DNA from: Hymenobacter translucens | Lineage (GTDB): Bacteria > Bacteroidota > Bacteroidia > Cytophagales > Hymenobacteraceae | Assembly: GCF_020685205.1 (NCBI RefSeq) | Contig: NZ_JAJERB010000005.1 | Span: forward strand, 310,001-374,000 | Direction of reading: 5' to 3' | DNA length: 64,000 bases | Shown here: piece after piece, positions 61,693 through 64,000 of the stretch | How positions within the stretch are numbered: the stretch's first letter is position 1 | How the letters are laid out: each line of letters begins with the position of its first letter | The notes under the pieces: generated by a model | What the model was told of the DNA's origin: nothing | The model's database searches: none | Seen by the model: the letters and a program-made list of their open reading frames with translations, nothing else | Translations under genes and position numbers: made by a program

Positions 61693-63069
61693 TCAGGCCG
61701 TGGTGGCCGTGTCGTCGAGGCTGATCTGCTTCATGCGCGGGGCCAGGAAGTGCATCAGCACCCAGGCCAGCAGGTAGGCGCCGCCGCAGATCAGGAACAT
61801 GATAAAGTAGGCCGTTTCCAGCTGTCCGATGCTTTCGTAGTACACGAACATGCGCTTTTGCACCAGGGCCGAGAGCAGGATGCCGCCCAGACCACCGGCC
61901 ATGCCGCCGATGCCTGTCACCGAAGCCACCGCCCGCTTGGGGAACATGTCCGAAACGGTGGTAAAGATGTTGGCGCTCCAGGCTTGGTGCGCCGCCGCCG
62001 CAATGCCGATAACCAGCACCGCCAGCCACATGTTGATCTGCCCGAGCTGCTGGGCAAACACGATCGGGAACACGCACAGGGCAATCAGCAGCATCGACGT
62101 CTTCCGGGCCCGGAAGGCGGGCATGCCGTTGCGGATAAAGTTCAACGGAATCCAGCCCCCGCCTACGCTGCCGATGCTCGACAGCACGTACACGGCCGCC
62201 ACGGGCAACGCCACGTCGGTACCTTTCAGACCGTACTGCTTGTTGAGGAAGTCCGGCAACCAGAACAGGTAAAACCACCAGATCGGGTCGGTCAGGAACT
62301 TGCCCAGCACAAAAGCCCAGGTCTGGCGGAACGTGAGCAGCTTAAACCACGACACCTTGGGCTCGGTGGTAATCGAGGCTGCGGCCTGGTCGTCGACGTC
62401 GCTGTGGATGTACTCAAACTCAGCCTTGGTGAGCTTGGCGTGGCGGTTCGGTACTTCGTAGTAGATAAACCACAGCGCCAGCCACACAAAGCCCAGGGCC
62501 CCGGTGATGATGAAGGCCCACTTCCAGCCGATAGACTCAGCAATGAGTGGCACGGTAAGCGGGGCAATGATGGCGCCCACGTTAGAGCCGGAGTTGAAGA
62601 TACCCGTTGCCAGGGCCCGCTCCTTCTGCGGAAACCACTCGGCGGTGGTTTTGATGGCCGCCGGGAAATTACCCGCCTCGGTTACGCCCAGAAACGCCCG
62701 GGCCACGCTGAAGCCGATGGTGCTGGTCACGAAGGCGTGTCCGATGGCAGCCAGGCTCCACAGAAACGTCGACAGCGCGTAGCCCATCTTGGTGCCGAGC
62801 TTGTCGATGATGCGGCCGGCGCCGAGCATACCCAGCGAATACGCCACTTTGAAGGCAATTTCGATGTCGGCATAGTCCCCGGCATTCCACTTAAACTCGG
62901 TTTCGAGGTAGGGCTTGAGCAGGGAGATAACCGCGCGGTCGAGGTAGTTGACCGTAGTGGCGAAAAACACCAGGGCGCAGATCGTCCAGCGGTATTTACC
63001 GATGGCACTGTTGGCCGCCGCGAGCGGCTGGTTGGGCACGGCGGGGGGAATTACCGGGGCTGTGTTCAT
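61693..63069 (-). CDS. exuT: Hexuronate-type MFS transporter (ExuT family)
   Basis: 458 aa, twelve membrane helices. KYRWTICALVFFATTVNYLDRAVISLLKPYL is the typical start of ACS-family anion:cation symporters. FSVARAFLGVTEAGNFPAAIKTTAEWFPQKERALATGIFNSGSNVGAIIAP and IGIAAAAHQAWSANIFTTVSDMFPK are conserved in ExuT/GudP-like proteins. The likely substrate is galacturonate, glucuronate or a keto-uronate, supported by the 1-bp overlap (TGATG) with eda. The exact substrate is inferred. Confidence 0.87.
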   Translation of the reverse strand: MNTAPVIPPAVPNQPLAAANSAIGKYRWTICALVFFATTVNYLDRAVISLLKPYLETEFKWNAGDYADIEIAFKVAYSLGMLGAGRIIDKLGTKMGYALSTFLWSLAAIGHAFVTSTIGFSVARAFLGVTEAGNFPAAIKTTAEWFPQKERALATGIFNSGSNVGAIIAPLTVPLIAESIGWKWAFIITGALGFVWLALWFIYYEVPNRHAKLTKAEFEYIHSDVDDQAAASITTEPKVSWFKLLTFRQTWAFVLGKFLTDPIWWFYLFWLPDFLNKQYGLKGTDVALPVAAVYVLSSIGSVGGGWIPLNFIRNGMPAFRARKTSMLLIALCVFPIVFAQQLGQINMWLAVLVIGIAAAAHQAWSANIFTTVSDMFPKRAVASVTGIGGMAGGLGGILLSALVQKRMFVYYESIGQLETAYFIMFLICGGAYLLAWVLMHFLAPRMKQISLDDTATTA

Positions 63070-63725
63070 CAGGATGGGCGGGTAGAGAGAAACTGCATGA
63101 GAAGAGCAATGCGCGGTGCCAGGGCGGCCGCGTCGGCAGCACCCTTAAACAGCTGGGAGCCGATACCGACGACGTTGACGCCGGCCCCAAACCATTCGGT
63201 CAGGCTTTCGGTGGTGGGCTCCACGCCGCCGGTTACCATAATCGGCACATTGGGCATCGGGCCGCGCAGGCTGCGGATAAAGTCGGGGCCGACCACATTG
63301 CCGGGGAACACCTTCACGAGCTGGGCGCCCAGCTGGGTAGCCTGGTAGATTTCGGTGATGGTCATGGCGCCGGGAACCCAGGCTACGTCGTGACGGCGGC
63401 ACACCTCGGCTACTTCCGCCGTGGTGCAGGGCTGCACGATAAAGTCGGCCCCGACGGCTACAAACCGCTCGGCGTCGGCGGCGGTGTAGATGGTGCCGAT
63501 GCCGAGCAGCATCTCGGGGCAGCTGGCGCGCACAAACGAAGCCAGCTCCTGGAACACGTCAAAGGCGTTGGCGCCGCGGTTGGTGAACTCAAACACCCGG
63601 ATTCCGCCGTCATAGCAGGCCTGCACGATGTTCTTGGCATAGGCCGGGTCGGCGTGGAAGAAGACGGGTACGAGCGGGGCCCGGAGCACGTGGCTTAAAA
63701 CATCAGCGGAAGAGTAGCGGGGCAT
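63069..63725 (-). CDS. eda: KDPG/KHG aldolase
   Basis: 218 aa. The (beta/alpha)8 aldolase carries the general-base Glu in RVFEFTNRG and the Schiff-base Lys in QLVKVFPGNVVGPDFIRSLRGPMP, followed by MVTGGVEPT. It splits 2-keto-3-deoxy-6-phosphogluconate into pyruvate and glyceraldehyde-3-phosphate. The short version of the start (MPRYSSADVLSHV) is used by many Bacteroidota homologues. It overlaps exuT by 1 bp and lies 98 bp after the KDG kinase gene, forming a uronate operon that continues beyond the window. Confidence 0.93.
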   Translation of the reverse strand: MPRYSSADVLSHVLRAPLVPVFFHADPAYAKNIVQACYDGGIRVFEFTNRGANAFDVFQELASFVRASCPEMLLGIGTIYTAADAERFVAVGADFIVQPCTTAEVAEVCRRHDVAWVPGAMTITEIYQATQLGAQLVKVFPGNVVGPDFIRSLRGPMPNVPIMVTGGVEPTTESLTEWFGAGVNVVGIGSQLFKGAADAAALAPRIALLMQFLSTRPS

Positions 63726-63823
63726 TTTTGGTTATTGGTTGTTGGTTATTAGTTGTTGGATGGTGGTTGAAGGCGTTTTGCTTTGGATGATGGGCCAAAA
63801 ACCTGCTACCAAAAACCAATAAG
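63726..63823. repeat. Word-type inverted repeat before eda (R6)
   Basis: TTGGTTATTGGTTGTTGG and TTATTAGTTGTTGG near 63728-63760 are matched by CCAAAAACCTGCTACC and AAAACCAATAAGC to 63823. The same style of spacer is seen at four other places in the window. Confidence 0.55.
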
Positions 63824-64000
63824 CTAGCGTAATAAGCGGCCCGAGGTGTTGCCCTGGGCTATGTGCTCCACTTCGGCCGCCGTCACCACGTTCACGTCGC
63901 CGTGAATGGTGTGCTTGAGCGCCGAGGCGGCCGTGGCAAACAGCAAAGCGTCTTCGCCGCTGCGGCCGTTAAGCGTGCCGTACACGTAGCCGGCAATGAA
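63824..64000 (-). CDS. kdgK: 2-keto-3-deoxygluconate kinase, C-terminal end (5' end outside window)
   Basis: The last 58 residues of a PfkB-type kinase: FIAGYVYGTLNG, then LFATAASALKHTIHGDVNVVTAAEVEHI, ending GRLLR. The HTIHGDVN segment is typical of KdgK. It phosphorylates KDG for the aldolase next to it. Only the C-terminus is visible, so the catalytic residues cannot be checked. Confidence 0.8.
   Translation of the reverse strand, partial: FIAGYVYGTLNGRSGEDALLFATAASALKHTIHGDVNVVTAAEVEHIAQGNTSGRLLR

Noticed and set aside
61750..63348. A 532-aa plus-strand ORF opposite exuT and eda
   Set aside because: It is an antisense shadow rich in Arg, Gln, His and Gly. The opposite strand carries clear MFS and aldolase sequences.

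Overview
The window looks like a high-GC chromosome segment of a Bacteroidota bacterium close to Hymenobacter (inference). The signs are a SusC/SusD pair, two proteins with type IX secretion (T9SS) C-terminal sorting domains, lipoproteins with short lipoboxes, DUF5916 and DUF4097 proteins, and promoters with the Bacteroidota -7 box TAnnTTTG. No rRNA, tRNA, CRISPR array, transposase or phage gene was recognised.

Layout. 1-5029: end of a membrane-anchored protein, then a heavy-metal-type RND adaptor and pump. 5143-7692: a DUF5916 outer-membrane protein. 8194-11305 (minus): an overlapping set of ECF sigma factor, zinc-finger anti-sigma/HEAT protein and two DUF4097 proteins. 11667-12866: a T9SS-sorted protein. 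13187-57345: a large locus for rhamnogalacturonan-I/pectin breakdown and L-rhamnose catabolism. 57346-61629 (minus): an AI-2E-type permease, a NUC1-type nuclease, a divergent aldehyde dehydrogenase and a DUF4440 protein. 61693-64000 (minus): hexuronate MFS transporter, KDPG aldolase and the end of a KDG kinase.

How the genes work together (family knowledge plus inference). PL11, PL1, two GH28, PL22, an SGNH esterase, GH2, GH43-like, GH106, two GH105 and two six-hairpin proteins would cut pectin and rhamnogalacturonan outside the cell and in the periplasm. SusCD would import the oligomers. Rhamnose enters by RhaT and is handled by RhaM, RhaI, RhaB and the aldolase-dehydrogenase fusion RhaEW. 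The lactate produced can be oxidised to pyruvate by LutABC, which sits in the same operon as rhaIB. Unsaturated uronates go through KDG kinase and KDPG aldolase.

Main discovery. Ten promoters in the window share a 22-bp element made of two tandem 10-bp half-sites (AGGAGAGTRC then AGGACAGTTT). In every case it lies at a nearly fixed distance (24-26 bp) upstream of a -7-like TTG or TTTG box. They precede GH105-GH106-rhaM, PL11, rhaIB-lutABC, rhaEW, rhaT, PL22, GH28, susCD and PL1. One precedes no protein gene: it drives a roughly 195-nt predicted RNA (about 20178-20372) with a long near-perfect stem and a strong intrinsic terminator. This points to a rhamnose/pectin regulon that includes a small RNA. 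No obvious activator gene of the expected type is in the window.

The intergenic regions are also rich in nested palindromic repeats (two main families). Several spacers consist of short reiterated words arranged as inverted repeats, and one such word block appears in frame inside the RND pump gene.
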